This document shows positions 16,610 to 24,981 of a stretch of DNA of 64,000 nt, piece after piece (position 1 is the stretch's first letter; the number at the start of each line of letters is the position of its first letter). A model generated the notes under the pieces. It did no database searches. It was not told the origin of the DNA and saw only the letters and a list, made by a program, of their open reading frames with translations. This DNA is from UBA2287 sp964479665 (GTDB lineage Bacteria; Bacteroidota; Bacteroidia; Bacteroidales; Tenuifilaceae). The stretch spans positions 62,001 through 126,000 of the forward strand of contig CAYZNN010000006.1 in the NCBI GenBank assembly GCA_964479665.1. Direction: 5' to 3'. The position numbers and the translations under genes were made by a program.

Positions 16610-19600
16610 TTAAGATTCTGCATTATTTGGTATAAATCTCCTAGTTTCTTCAATGCTACTTCCCATTCGTTTCGAGTAGTCTTCGAGTTGCTCCTTGTCG
16701 ATTTTTCCAACGTTAAAGTACTTCGATTGGGGGTGTGAAAAGTAGTACCCCGAAACCGATGCGGCTGGAACCATCATAAAACTTTCGGTTAGCTCCATTC
16801 CTGCATTTTCCCTAGCATTCAGTAGTGTAAAGAGGGTTTCCTTAATTCGATGCTCGGGACAAGTAGGATAGCCGGGTGCAGGTCGAATTCCATCGTACTG
16901 CTCATTTAGAACCTCTTCGAGCGACAACTTTTCGCTATTGCTGTAACCCCAAAGTTCCTTTCGGACCTTTTGGTGTAACAACTCAGCAAAGGCCTCGGCA
17001 AGCCTATCGGCTAAAATTTTGCACATTATTGCACTGTAATCGTCCTTTTGAGCACGAAAAGAGTTTGCCAATTCATCGGCACCAATGCCAGCTGTTACGG
17101 CAAAAAATCCAATCCAATCGGGTACTCCAGAACCAAGTGGTGCAATAAAATCCGAAAGGCAAAGGTTCGGTTCGCCTTCCTCTTTCTTTTCCTGATTTCG
17201 CAATTGCGGAAAACGGCAGACAGCGTCTGACCTATTCTCATCGCTATAAACTACAATATCGTCGCCTTGCGAAGCAGCAGGTAAAATGGCAGCAATACCA
17301 TTAGCCCCAAGGCTTTTGTCGTTTAAAATTTTATCTAAAAGAACATTTGCATCATCGTACAACCTTTTGGCTTCTCGCCCCTTAACGGGGTCGGTAAGAA
17401 TTTGAGGAAACCTCCCCGTTAAATCCCAAGCATGAAAAAAGAAAGTCCAGTCGATAAACTCGCGCAATTCAGCTAAACTGAAGTTCTGAAAAACAGTAAC
17501 TCCCGTTCTATTTGGTTTTGGTGGAACATAGTTCTTCCAATCGATTCGAAGTGCATTTTCCCTTGCAAGCTTCAAACTAATTAGTTTTGACGATTTATCG
17601 TTGTAACCCTTTGCAAGAGAAATATTTTCATTCTTTATGCTTTCAACCAATTTTTGGCGTTTATTAGGGTTTAGCAATTCAGCAGTTATGCCACCAGCTT
17701 GCGATGCATCCTTAACGTGAATAACTCCACCGCTATAGTTTGGTGCAATTTTAAGCGCAGCATGAAACTTCGAAGTGGTGGCCCCGCCAATGAGTAAGGG
17801 TATTTTAAGTCCTTTACGTTCCATTTCGGTGGCTATGTGGCACATCTCGTCGAGCGAAGGGGTAATAAGCCCGCTAAGGCCAATAATATCAACCTTTTCG
17901 GCAATTGCAGTTTCGATAATTCGTTCGCAGGGAATCATAACGCCAAGGTCGATAATTTCATAGCCATTGCAGGCTAAAACCAAGCCCACAATATTCTTCC
18001 CAATATCGTGCACATCGCCCTTAACGGTTGCCAAAAGAATTTTTCCTCGGTTAGCCGATTGCTTTTCCTTAGCCATGCGGGGCTCCATAATTGCAACAGC
18101 CATTTTCATTACCCTTGCGCTTTTAACCACTTGAGGCAAAAACATGCGCCCCGATCCAAACAATTCGCCAACCTCTTTCATTCCGTCCATCAATGGTTCT
18201 TCAATAACACGCAGAGCCGAGCCCGTTTGGTTCAATGCCTCGTCAACATCAACCTTAATAAATTCATTAATTCCCTTTACCAATGCGTGGGCTAATCGTT
18301 TATCGACAGGTTGGTTTCTCCATTCGAGAACTTTTGTACTATCGACCCTTTCGTCGTGAACATTTTGCGCGTATACCAGAAGCCTTTCGGTGGCATCCTT
18401 TCGTTTGTTTAGTATTAAGTCTTCGGCAAGCTGCAGCAGATTGGGCTCAATTTCAGTGTATACTTGCAATTGCGATGGGTTAACAATGCCAACGTCCATA
18501 CCTGCAGAAATAGCGTGAAATAGAAATACCGAGTGAATAGCCTCGCGTACAGCATTATTGCCCCTAAAGGCAAACGAAAGGTTGCTAACCCCTCCGCTCA
18601 CTTTGGCAAGTGGCAGGTTTTGCTTTATCCACTTAACCGAATCGATGAAACTTAGGGCATAATCGGCGTGCTCCTTCATTCCTGTACCAATAGCCATAAT
18701 GTTTGGGTCGATAAAAATATCAGCTGGATTTACGCCAACCTTTTCAACAAGAATGTTGTAGCTTTTTTGGGCAATTTCAATTCTGCGCTGCGTTGTGTCG
18801 GCCTGACCACTTTCGTCGAAAAGCATTACCACCATTGCAGCACCAAAACTCTTAATGATTTTAGCTTGCTGTATAAATTTTGCTTCACCTTCTTTTAAAC
18901 TAATTGAGTTAACAATGGCTTTGCCCTGAATACATTTCAATCCAGCTTCAATTATGTTGAAGCGCGACGAGTCGATCATAAACGGAACTCGGCAAATATC
19001 GGGTTCCGAGGCCAGGTAGTTGAGAAAAGTTACCATTGCCTTTTCGCCATCAATCAGGGCATCGTCCATACAAATATCGATAACCTGTGCACCTCCATCG
19101 ACCTGCTCGCGGGCAATGGCAAGCGCCTCCTCGTATTTGCCTTCGGCAATAAGACGTGCAAACTTTTTCGAACCCGCCACATTGGTGCGTTCGCCTATGT
19201 TTACAAAGTTTGTTTCGGGACGAATTTCGAGCAGCTCCAAACCGCTTAATCTTGTAAACTTTGAAATATCAGGAATTACTCGGGGCGAGTAGGTTTTAGC
19301 CAATTCGGCAATTCGATGGATATGCTCGGGAGAGGTTCCGCAGCAACCTCCAACAATATTAAGTGCTCCGCGTTGCAGCATTTTTTCAACCAGTTTAGCC
19401 ATTTCGCGAGCTGATTGGTCGTAGCCGCCCAGTTCGTTAGGCAAACCAGCATTGGGGTGAGCACTTACAAGAAATTTGGTATTTGCCGAAAGCTCCTCGA
19501 TGTAAGGAATAAGCTGCTCTGCGCCCAAAGCGCAGTTAAGGCCAATGCTGAAAAGCGGATAGTGACTAACCGACTCGATAAATGCTCGTAGCGTTTGCCC

Positions 19601-20266
19601 CGAGAGCGTTCGGCCACTGGCATCGGTTATGGTTCCCGAAACCATTACGGGAATGTCTAACTTTTTATCTTCGAGCACTTTGCCAATGGCAAAAAGCGCT
19701 GCTTTAGCATTTAGGGTATCGAAAATTGTTTCGACCAACAGAATATCGACGCCACCTTCGATAAGTCCTAAAACCTGCTCCTCGTATGCTTTTGCAAGCA
19801 TGTCGAAGGTTACAGCACGGTACGCAGGGTTATGCACATTTGGCGACATTGAAGCCGTGCGATTGGTTGGACCAATTGACCCTGCCACAAACCGAGGTTT
19901 CGATGGGTTTTGTGTGGTGAATTCATCGGCAACCTTTCGTGCAATGCGAGCCGCTTCGCGGTTAATTTCGCGCACTAAATGTTCGGTTCCATAATCGCTC
20001 TGCGATATTGAAGTTGAGTTAAAAGTGTTCGTTTCAACAATATCGGCACCTACCTCGAAGTAAGCACGATGAACATGTTCAACCAAATCGGGTTTGGTAA
20101 GCACCAAAATGTCGTTATTTCCCTTCAGCGACTTTGGGTGGTTGGCAAATCGGGTTCCCCGAAAATCGTTCTCGGTGAGTTCAAATTTTTGTAGCTGCGT
20201 TCCCATAGCCCCATCGAGAATGAGGATGCGGTGGGAGGTTATTTCTTTGAGTAATTGTGTTTTCAT
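16610..20266 (-). CDS. metH: Cobalamin-dependent methionine synthase MetH
   Basis: Methylates homocysteine with 5-methyl-THF through methylcobalamin. 1218 aa with the full four-module order: homocysteine domain (1-330; zinc ligands Cys245 in GLNCALG and Cys308/Cys309 in GGCCGTSPEH), pterin-binding domain (about 355-620, NIGERTNVAGSKKFARLI), B12-binding domain with the DxHxxG lower-ligand motif in GDVHDIGKNIVG near residue 750, and C-terminal SAM-dependent reactivation domain (about 900-1218, RPAPGYPTCPEH). Fourth gene of the SAM-riboswitch operon. Implies corrinoid uptake or synthesis elsewhere. Confidence 0.97.
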   Translation of the reverse strand: MKTQLLKEITSHRILILDGAMGTQLQKFELTENDFRGTRFANHPKSLKGNNDILVLTKPDLVEHVHRAYFEVGADIVETNTFNSTSISQSDYGTEHLVREINREAARIARKVADEFTTQNPSKPRFVAGSIGPTNRTASMSPNVHNPAYRAVTFDMLAKAYEEQVLGLIEGGVDILLVETIFDTLNAKAALFAIGKVLEDKKLDIPVMVSGTITDASGRTLSGQTLRAFIESVSHYPLFSIGLNCALGAEQLIPYIEELSANTKFLVSAHPNAGLPNELGGYDQSAREMAKLVEKMLQRGALNIVGGCCGTSPEHIHRIAELAKTYSPRVIPDISKFTRLSGLELLEIRPETNFVNIGERTNVAGSKKFARLIAEGKYEEALAIAREQVDGGAQVIDICMDDALIDGEKAMVTFLNYLASEPDICRVPFMIDSSRFNIIEAGLKCIQGKAIVNSISLKEGEAKFIQQAKIIKSFGAAMVVMLFDESGQADTTQRRIEIAQKSYNILVEKVGVNPADIFIDPNIMAIGTGMKEHADYALSFIDSVKWIKQNLPLAKVSGGVSNLSFAFRGNNAVREAIHSVFLFHAISAGMDVGIVNPSQLQVYTEIEPNLLQLAEDLILNKRKDATERLLVYAQNVHDERVDSTKVLEWRNQPVDKRLAHALVKGINEFIKVDVDEALNQTGSALRVIEEPLMDGMKEVGELFGSGRMFLPQVVKSARVMKMAVAIMEPRMAKEKQSANRGKILLATVKGDVHDIGKNIVGLVLACNGYEIIDLGVMIPCERIIETAIAEKVDIIGLSGLITPSLDEMCHIATEMERKGLKIPLLIGGATTSKFHAALKIAPNYSGGVIHVKDASQAGGITAELLNPNKRQKLVESIKNENISLAKGYNDKSSKLISLKLARENALRIDWKNYVPPKPNRTGVTVFQNFSLAELREFIDWTFFFHAWDLTGRFPQILTDPVKGREAKRLYDDANVLLDKILNDKSLGANGIAAILPAASQGDDIVVYSDENRSDAVCRFPQLRNQEKKEEGEPNLCLSDFIAPLGSGVPDWIGFFAVTAGIGADELANSFRAQKDDYSAIMCKILADRLAEAFAELLHQKVRKELWGYSNSEKLSLEEVLNEQYDGIRPAPGYPTCPEHRIKETLFTLLNARENAGMELTESFMMVPAASVSGYYFSHPQSKYFNVGKIDKEQLEDYSKRMGSSIEETRRFIPNNAES

Positions 20267-20278
20267 TAATATTTTTAT

Positions 20279-20380
20279 TTATTTCACGCAGAGCCGCCAA
20301 GACGCTTTAGTTTTCATCCGTTTGACTGGTTCTAACTGGAGTAAATATTTTTAGCGTCTTTGCGAGAAAAACTTTGCGAG
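20279..20380. repeat. CGCAGAG/AAGACGCT inverted repeat element between metH and hom
   Basis: TTATTTCACGCAGAG (20279-20293) is identical to 15 bases in the next gap (21594-21608). AAGACGCT (20299-20306) pairs perfectly with AGCGTCTT (20353-20360), and a further TTTGCGAG copy follows at about 20373-20380. It resembles the cgcagagacgcaaag-type intergenic repeats seen in Bacteroidota. Confidence 0.75.
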
Positions 20381-20389
20381 ATCTATATT

Positions 20390-21580
20390 TCAAAAAAACG
20401 CCACAAACACATCCAGTTTGCTTATAATTTTTTGGATTTTATGCAGATTTTTGAGGCTAATATTTCCGGTAACGTAGCTGTAATCGCATCCCGAGTACTT
20501 TTCGTCGATGCTCTCGAATTCGAAATGCCCAAAATCGATTAAGTCCTTATACCTCAAGTAAATTTTCAGACTAACATCGTTTGTGAAAACAGGATTTTGG
20601 AAGTACTTCCGCTTTTTGTACTCGTACCGGTAGCCGTGCATACGAGCTGTAATGTCCGATAGCACTGCACTTCCGCTTGGAAAACCGCCTGCACCCTTGC
20701 CAAACATTAGTTGCTTTTCGTAAAATTCACCACGTATAACAACTCCGTTGTACTCGTCCTCAACATTAAAAATGTAATCGTCGGGGGTTACCAGTTTGGG
20801 CATAACCAGTAGGTTAAAGGAATTTCCGTTTTTCTTGGTTGCCTGTGCTATAAGCTTAATTTTAAAACCCTTTTCGCGAACAAAGCGAATATCGAAACTA
20901 TTCAGCTTGTCGATACCAGTTACAAAAACATCGCTTGGTTTTACAATGGTTCCAAAGCCGTGAGTGGCAAGAATTATAAGCTTATTGAGCGAATCCTGAC
21001 CGCTTACATCGAGCGTAGGGTCGGCTTCGGCAAATCCCAGCTCCTGCGCTTTGCGCAGTGCAGCTTCGTATGTGCTATTCTCGTTAAAAATTTTTGAAAG
21101 AATGTAGTTCGACGAGCCATTTAGAATTCCAGTTATGGAAAGAAGCAGGTCGTTATCGTAGTACTCTTCGAGGTTTCGAATTACGGGAATACTGCCACAG
21201 GCAGAAGCATCGTAGAGTAAAGCGCTACCGGTTTCGTTTTGAATTCCAATGAGTTCCTCGAGATGCGATGCTAACATCCTTTTACTCCCCGAAACAACAC
21301 TTTTTCCAGCAAGAAGTGCCGATTTAACAATTGTGTATGCTTCATCGGCATCGCTAATTAGTTCAACCACAAGGTTTATTTCGCTATCGTTGATTATGGT
21401 TTTGTAATTGGTGCAAAAAAGTTCCTTGGGAACGGAGCGTTTCTTTTGGGGATTCCTAATGCAAATAGTTTTTATTTCCGCTTTAGTAGCGGGGCTTTTC
21501 TGAAGAACGTGGAAAAGGCCTTCGCCTACCACGCCAAATCCGAAAAGTCCAATGGTTTGTTTGTTATCTTTAGTTTTCAT
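20390..21580 (-). CDS. hom: Homoserine dehydrogenase
   Basis: NAD(P)-dependent reduction of aspartate semialdehyde to homoserine, feeding MetX directly downstream in the pathway. 396 aa. The Rossmann motif GLFGFGVVGEGLFHVL is at residues 12-27, then VVSGSKRMLASHLEELI, the catalytic block YDASACGSIPVIRNLEEYY and GILNGSSNYILSKI, and AQELGFAEADPTLDVSGQDSLNKLIILA with the conserved Lys/Asp region. The C-terminal 50 residues could be a reduced ACT-like part, but that is uncertain. Not fused to aspartokinase. Third gene in the riboswitch operon. Confidence 0.93.
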   Translation of the reverse strand: MKTKDNKQTIGLFGFGVVGEGLFHVLQKSPATKAEIKTICIRNPQKKRSVPKELFCTNYKTIINDSEINLVVELISDADEAYTIVKSALLAGKSVVSGSKRMLASHLEELIGIQNETGSALLYDASACGSIPVIRNLEEYYDNDLLLSITGILNGSSNYILSKIFNENSTYEAALRKAQELGFAEADPTLDVSGQDSLNKLIILATHGFGTIVKPSDVFVTGIDKLNSFDIRFVREKGFKIKLIAQATKKNGNSFNLLVMPKLVTPDDYIFNVEDEYNGVVIRGEFYEKQLMFGKGAGGFPSGSAVLSDITARMHGYRYEYKKRKYFQNPVFTNDVSLKIYLRYKDLIDFGHFEFESIDEKYSGCDYSYVTGNISLKNLHKIQKIISKLDVFVAFF

Positions 21581-21593
21581 TTTAGTTTTTTAA

Positions 21594-21654
21594 TTATTTC
21601 ACGCAGAGTCGAAGAGACGCTATGATTTAAATTGCGTCTTTGCGTTTTTGCGCG
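21594..21654. repeat. Second copy of CGCAGAG/GACGC inverted repeat, reaching into metX
   Basis: Starts with the shared 15-mer TTATTTCACGCAGAG (21594-21608). AAGAGACGC (21612-21620) pairs imperfectly with GCGTCTTTG (21634-21642), and GCGTTTTTGCGCG follows. The metX stop codon (21627-21629) falls in the loop, so one arm encodes the last residues of MetX. Confidence 0.75.
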
Positions 21655-22664
21655 AAAAGAAATTCGGAAATTATTTCACTTAGTTTTTCACTCTCAATCA
21701 GAAATCCATCGTGACCAAAATCGGAGTCGATTTCGGCGTATATGGCATTGGGTATGAACTTGGCCAAACTTTTCTGCTCAATTAGAGGAAACAGAATATC
21801 CGATGAAATACCAACGCAAAGCGTTTTGGCTTTTATCATATTGAAAGCTACTTCGAAACTTCCACGACCACGGGCAACATTATGGGTATCCTGGCTACGA
21901 GTGATTGAGTGGTAGCAATGCACACTGAAGCGGTCGACCAACTTTTTACCCTGATAGCGTTGGTAACTCGACACACGGAAATCGGAAACCTTTTCGTTAT
22001 CCTTTTCGGGTTGAGTTATATTATAAGCCTCGTACCCACGGTAACTTAGGAGGCCAAGGCCACGTGCAGCAGCCAATCCCGCTTTTCCACCATTGGGGTC
22101 ACCAGTAAAGAATGTTGAATCAGCCTCAATTGACATACGCTCGGTTTCATTAATGGCAATCGCCCAAGGGGTTTGCATATATGTAGTAGCAACAAGTATC
22201 ATATTTTCGAATCTTTCGGGATGCAGAATTGCCCACTCCATACTTTGAAACCCACCTATGGAACCACCTGTTACAAGGTAAATCGTTTCAATTTCAAGAT
22301 GTTTGCGTAACACCTCGTGGGCGTTAGCCCAGTCGCGAACGGTAACCAATGGAAAATCGTTTAGCCATTGCTTTCCAGTTTTTGGATTGACACTTAATGC
22401 ACCCGTTGTACCGTAGCAGCTGCCAAGAATATTGGCACAAACCAAAGTGTACCTGTTGGGGTCGAAAAGTTTACATTTTCCAACCATTCCCGGCCACCAG
22501 TCCTCAGCATCGGAGTTGGCGGTTAGCGCATGGCAAATCCAAATAACTGGTTTCGATTTATCAATAACTTCTTCGGAAGTATGGTAGCAAATTTCAATGT
22601 TGAAGAGCGATAGCCCCGATTCCAACTTAAATTCGCCCTTATGGGTGTAGGTTTTCTTAATCAT
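21627..22664 (-). CDS. metX: Homoserine O-acetyltransferase MetX
   Basis: Acetylates homoserine with acetyl-CoA to give O-acetylhomoserine, the substrate of MetY. 345 aa alpha/beta hydrolase fold. Nucleophile Ser135 is in TGGSIGGFQSMEW, the N-terminal signature is ICHALTANSDAEDWWPGMVG, and the catalytic Asp and His are in the C-terminal part (SSDILFP; DFGHDGFLIE). The final residues (QKRKDAI) are encoded by one arm of an intergenic inverted repeat, so the natural C terminus appears to have been set by that repeat. The acetyl versus succinyl preference is assigned by family. Confidence 0.95.
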   Translation of the reverse strand: MIKKTYTHKGEFKLESGLSLFNIEICYHTSEEVIDKSKPVIWICHALTANSDAEDWWPGMVGKCKLFDPNRYTLVCANILGSCYGTTGALSVNPKTGKQWLNDFPLVTVRDWANAHEVLRKHLEIETIYLVTGGSIGGFQSMEWAILHPERFENMILVATTYMQTPWAIAINETERMSIEADSTFFTGDPNGGKAGLAAARGLGLLSYRGYEAYNITQPEKDNEKVSDFRVSSYQRYQGKKLVDRFSVHCYHSITRSQDTHNVARGRGSFEVAFNMIKAKTLCVGISSDILFPLIEQKSLAKFIPNAIYAEIDSDFGHDGFLIESEKLSEIISEFLFAQKRKDAI

Positions 22665-22702
22665 TCGACTGTGTTCTATTGTGCCTAATGTGCCTATTGT
22701 GG
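22665..22702 (-). repeat. Four 9-bp units filling the metX-metY gap
   Basis: The 38-bp gap is made of TCGACTGTG, one T, then TCTATTGTG, CCTAATGTG, CCTATTGTG and a final G. TCTATTGTG is identical to a unit in the metH-metF gap. In the transcript the units read CACAATAGR-like. The array runs from the base after the metX start to the base before the metY stop. Confidence 0.85.
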
Positions 22703-24007
22703 TTATATTCTTCTTAATGCATTCTCAAAATCCCCAATAATGTCGTCAATATGCTCAAGTCCAACCGAAACCCTTAAACTATTGGGCAAAACCCCTGCAG
22801 CCAATTGTTCCTGCTCCGTTAGTTGCTGATGCGTTGTAGCCGCAGGTTGAATTATGAGCGTTTTAGCATCGCCAACATTAGCCAAATGGCTAACAAGTTT
22901 AAGATTGTCGATTAATGCCGTAGCACTCTCCTTCCCCCCTTTAACTGTAAACGAAAGAACACCGCCAAATCCACGTTTCAAGTACTTTTTTGCAGTTTCG
23001 TAGTAAGGGCTACTTTTTAACCCTGGATAATTTACGCTCTCCACTTTAGGGTGATTTTCGAGCCAAATTGCAAGTTTCAAAGTATTTTCGCAATGACGAT
23101 CCAATCGTAAAGATAATGTTTCTAGGCCTTGAATAAGTTGAAACGAATTGAATGGACTAATGGCAGGCCCCCAGTCGCGTAACCCCTCAACCCGAGCCCT
23201 TGTAATAAATGCAATGTTTCCGAACGAGCTATTTGTGCCAAAAGCATTCCAGAAAATTAATCCGTGATAGCCTTCGGATGGCTCGGAGAACTGCTGAAAT
23301 TTACCATTTCCCCAGTTAAAGTTACCCCCGTCGACAATTACACCGCCCATGGATGTACCGTGGCCGCCAATCCACTTTGTGGCACTTTCAACAACAACAT
23401 TTGCTCCATGCTCAAGCGGGCGGAAAAGGTAACCCGCTCCACCAAAGGTGTTGTCGACAATTAGAGGAATATCGTACTTTTTTGCAAGTGCTCCAATTGC
23501 ATCGAAATCGACAACATTGAATTTCGGGTTACCAATGGTTTCGATATAAAGGGCCTTTGTACTGCTGTCGATAAGCTTTTCGTATTCGGCAATTTCATCG
23601 GTTTTAGCAAAGCGAACCTCAATGCCAAGGCGTTTAAACGAAACCTTAAACTGGTTGTAAGTTCCACCGTATAGGTGCGAAGTTGACACGAAGCTATCGC
23701 CTTGCTGAAGAATATTGTTTAACGCAATAAACTGAGCTGCATGTCCCGATGCCACTGCAAGCGCAGCAACACCACCTTCGAGTGCAGCAATACGTTTCTC
23801 AAAAACATCGGTGGTTGGGTTCATTAAACGGGTGTAAATGTTTCCAAATTCCTTAAGTGCAAATAGGTTAGCACCGTGTTCGGCGCTTTTAAATGCGTAC
23901 GAAGTGGTTTGGTAAATGGGAACAGCCCGACACTGGGTTGTTGGGTCGATATGCTGACCAGCATGTTGCTGTAACGTTTCGAAATGGGTATATGGTTGAG
24001 AGTTCAT
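22703..24007 (-). CDS. metY: O-acetylhomoserine aminocarboxypropyltransferase (sulfhydrylase) MetY
   Basis: PLP enzyme that converts O-acetylhomoserine plus sulfide to homocysteine, which MetH then methylates. 434 aa, the normal size of the Cys/Met-metabolism PLP family's MetY branch (longer than MetB/MetC). The PLP Lys is in VVESATKWIGGHGTSMGGVIVDGG, with YTRLMNPTTDVFEKRIAALEGGVAALAVASGHAAQ and the C-terminal SLRVSVGLEHIDDIIGDF. First gene after the SAM riboswitch leader. It lies 38 bp upstream of metX and is separated from the aptamer by about 270 nt of leader. Confidence 0.95.
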   Translation of the reverse strand: MNSQPYTHFETLQQHAGQHIDPTTQCRAVPIYQTTSYAFKSAEHGANLFALKEFGNIYTRLMNPTTDVFEKRIAALEGGVAALAVASGHAAQFIALNNILQQGDSFVSTSHLYGGTYNQFKVSFKRLGIEVRFAKTDEIAEYEKLIDSSTKALYIETIGNPKFNVVDFDAIGALAKKYDIPLIVDNTFGGAGYLFRPLEHGANVVVESATKWIGGHGTSMGGVIVDGGNFNWGNGKFQQFSEPSEGYHGLIFWNAFGTNSSFGNIAFITRARVEGLRDWGPAISPFNSFQLIQGLETLSLRLDRHCENTLKLAIWLENHPKVESVNYPGLKSSPYYETAKKYLKRGFGGVLSFTVKGGKESATALIDNLKLVSHLANVGDAKTLIIQPAATTHQQLTEQEQLAAGVLPNSLRVSVGLEHIDDIIGDFENALRRI

Positions 24008-24011
24008 TTTT

Positions 24012-24054
24012 GAAATGTTGAATGATGAAAGTTGAATTTTGAATGAAGAATGTA
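24012..24054 (+). repeat. GAA-anchored array with 7-bp period before metY
   Basis: GAA occurs at 24012, 24020, 24027, 24034, 24041 and 24048, i.e. spacing 8 then four times 7. The units are degenerate apart from GAA. The array ends against the metY start, on the strand opposite the gene. It resembles the octamer array near 10.1 kb in anchoring but differs in period. Confidence 0.6.
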
Positions 24055-24280
24055 AAAAAGGATTGCCCCATGCCGTCCCTTGAACAGCAATAATAAAACC
24101 CGAAAAGGTGAGGCTAATTGGTTAATAGTTGCGCATACCGCGCATACACCAAGCAACCCTGTTATGGCTTATGAAGAGAAATTGAAAATTTAGAGAGGCT
24201 AACGAACTTAAGAGGTCATTGAGAAAAAGTGCAAATTGCAAATAGAAAAGCCTTTGTGTTTTCATTGTTTTTGGTATTTG

Positions 24281-24376
24281 TTATAATTCCCTTTCGGGCA
24301 GGTATTAGCACCTTTTCGCAAAGTGCGAGGGTTGCTAGAGCTTCACTGAGCCTGTTCTCTCTGCTCTTCTTTATAA
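24281..24376 (-). ncRNA. SAM-I (S-box) riboswitch aptamer
   Basis: Read on the minus strand this 96-nt segment has every conserved SAM-I block: the P1 arm TTATAA (24371-24376) pairing with TTATAA (24281-24286), AGAGCAGAGAGAACAGG, the CTCAGTGAAGCTCTAGCAACC core with kink-turn and pseudoknot parts, and AAAAGGTGCTAATACC joining region, then a CCCGAAAGGG hairpin (P4). It binds S-adenosylmethionine and should reduce expression of metY-metX-hom-metH-metF when SAM is abundant. The 270-nt region between aptamer and metY holds GCACTTTTTC (minus strand, 24223-24232), which can pair with GAAAAGGTGC of the aptamer. No classic terminator with a T run was found, so the switching mechanism is open. Confidence 0.95.
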
Positions 24377-24412
24377 TCAAACACCACAAATGAAGTGGAA
24401 TGTTCGATTGTG

Positions 24413-24442
24413 CAAATGTATAACTTTTTTTAAAATTCCAAC
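24413..24442 (-). promoter_or_regulatory. Promoter of the met riboswitch operon
   Basis: On the minus strand TACATTTG (24413-24420) matches the TAnnTTTG -7 consensus. GTTGG (24438-24442) sits about 18 bp upstream as a -33 element. A transcript would begin about 30 nt before the riboswitch P1 arm. Confidence 0.65.
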
Positions 24443-24478
24443 ATGAGTTTAGTTTTTTTCAAAATTTTATAAGTCAAC

Positions 24479-24507
24479 TTTGGGCTTTTGGTTAATTTCT
24501 ATATTTG
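24479..24507 (+). promoter_or_regulatory. Promoter of the 24527 membrane-protein gene
   Basis: TTTG (24479-24482), a 17-bp spacer, then TATATTTG (24500-24507): a full match to the Bacteroidota promoter consensus, 20 bp before the start. It is divergent from the met operon promoter, with about 36 bp between the two -33 boxes. Confidence 0.7.
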
Positions 24508-24526
24508 CACCTCTATTTGAAATAAT

Positions 24527-24856
24527 ATGCCAAGACAGAAACGGATTTCGGAGCGTAAAATAATTCTTTTTACAGGCGGGTTGCTAATTTTTGCAGGATT
24601 AATTAGGTTAATTCACTATCCACTTGGTATTGTGCTGTTTTACCTATCCTTCGCTCCATACTACTTGGTACGAATAAAAAGTGTACGAACCCAAATGGGT
24701 ATTGAAAAAAAACCTACCGAAAAACTTCGTATTTTAATACTTGTTTGCATGCTCATTGCAATTGCAATGAATATTTCGGGATGGCAAGAAGCTAACTTTT
24801 TGCTTATCTTTTTGCTTATGATAGATTATCTTTTAGTAACCAACCAAAAATTTTAG
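24527..24856 (+). CDS. Small integral membrane protein, unknown function
   Basis: 109 aa with four predicted hydrophobic segments (about 12-25, 27-48, 67-80 and 84-104), basic N terminus MPRQKRISERK and no recognised domain. GldL-type or 2TM family membership cannot be established by eye. It stands alone after a strong consensus promoter and before an EamA-type transporter gene. Function unknown. Confidence 0.6.
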   Translation: MPRQKRISERKIILFTGGLLIFAGLIRLIHYPLGIVLFYLSFAPYYLVRIKSVRTQMGIEKKPTEKLRILILVCMLIAIAMNISGWQEANFLLIFLLMIDYLLVTNQKF

Positions 24857-24981
24857 TTTTCTAGGCAAATTCCTCTATAAAGTGAACTTTTGTTCATAAC
24901 TTTTCAAAATTGAAATTATTCATCGAACTATTTTTTTGGATGTTTTGATAATACCCTTTAATTTTGCCCAAACCTTACGAT

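Noticed and set aside
16400..16738. 112-aa plus-strand frame over the metF start and metH end
   Set aside because: Overlaps two real genes and the nonamer repeat; no domain or start context.
24128..24157. Possible tRNA or structured RNA gene in the met leader (GTTGC ... GCAAC)
   Set aside because: The stem is only five pairs and there is no D-, anticodon- or T-arm; the GCGCATAC doublet explains the pattern better.
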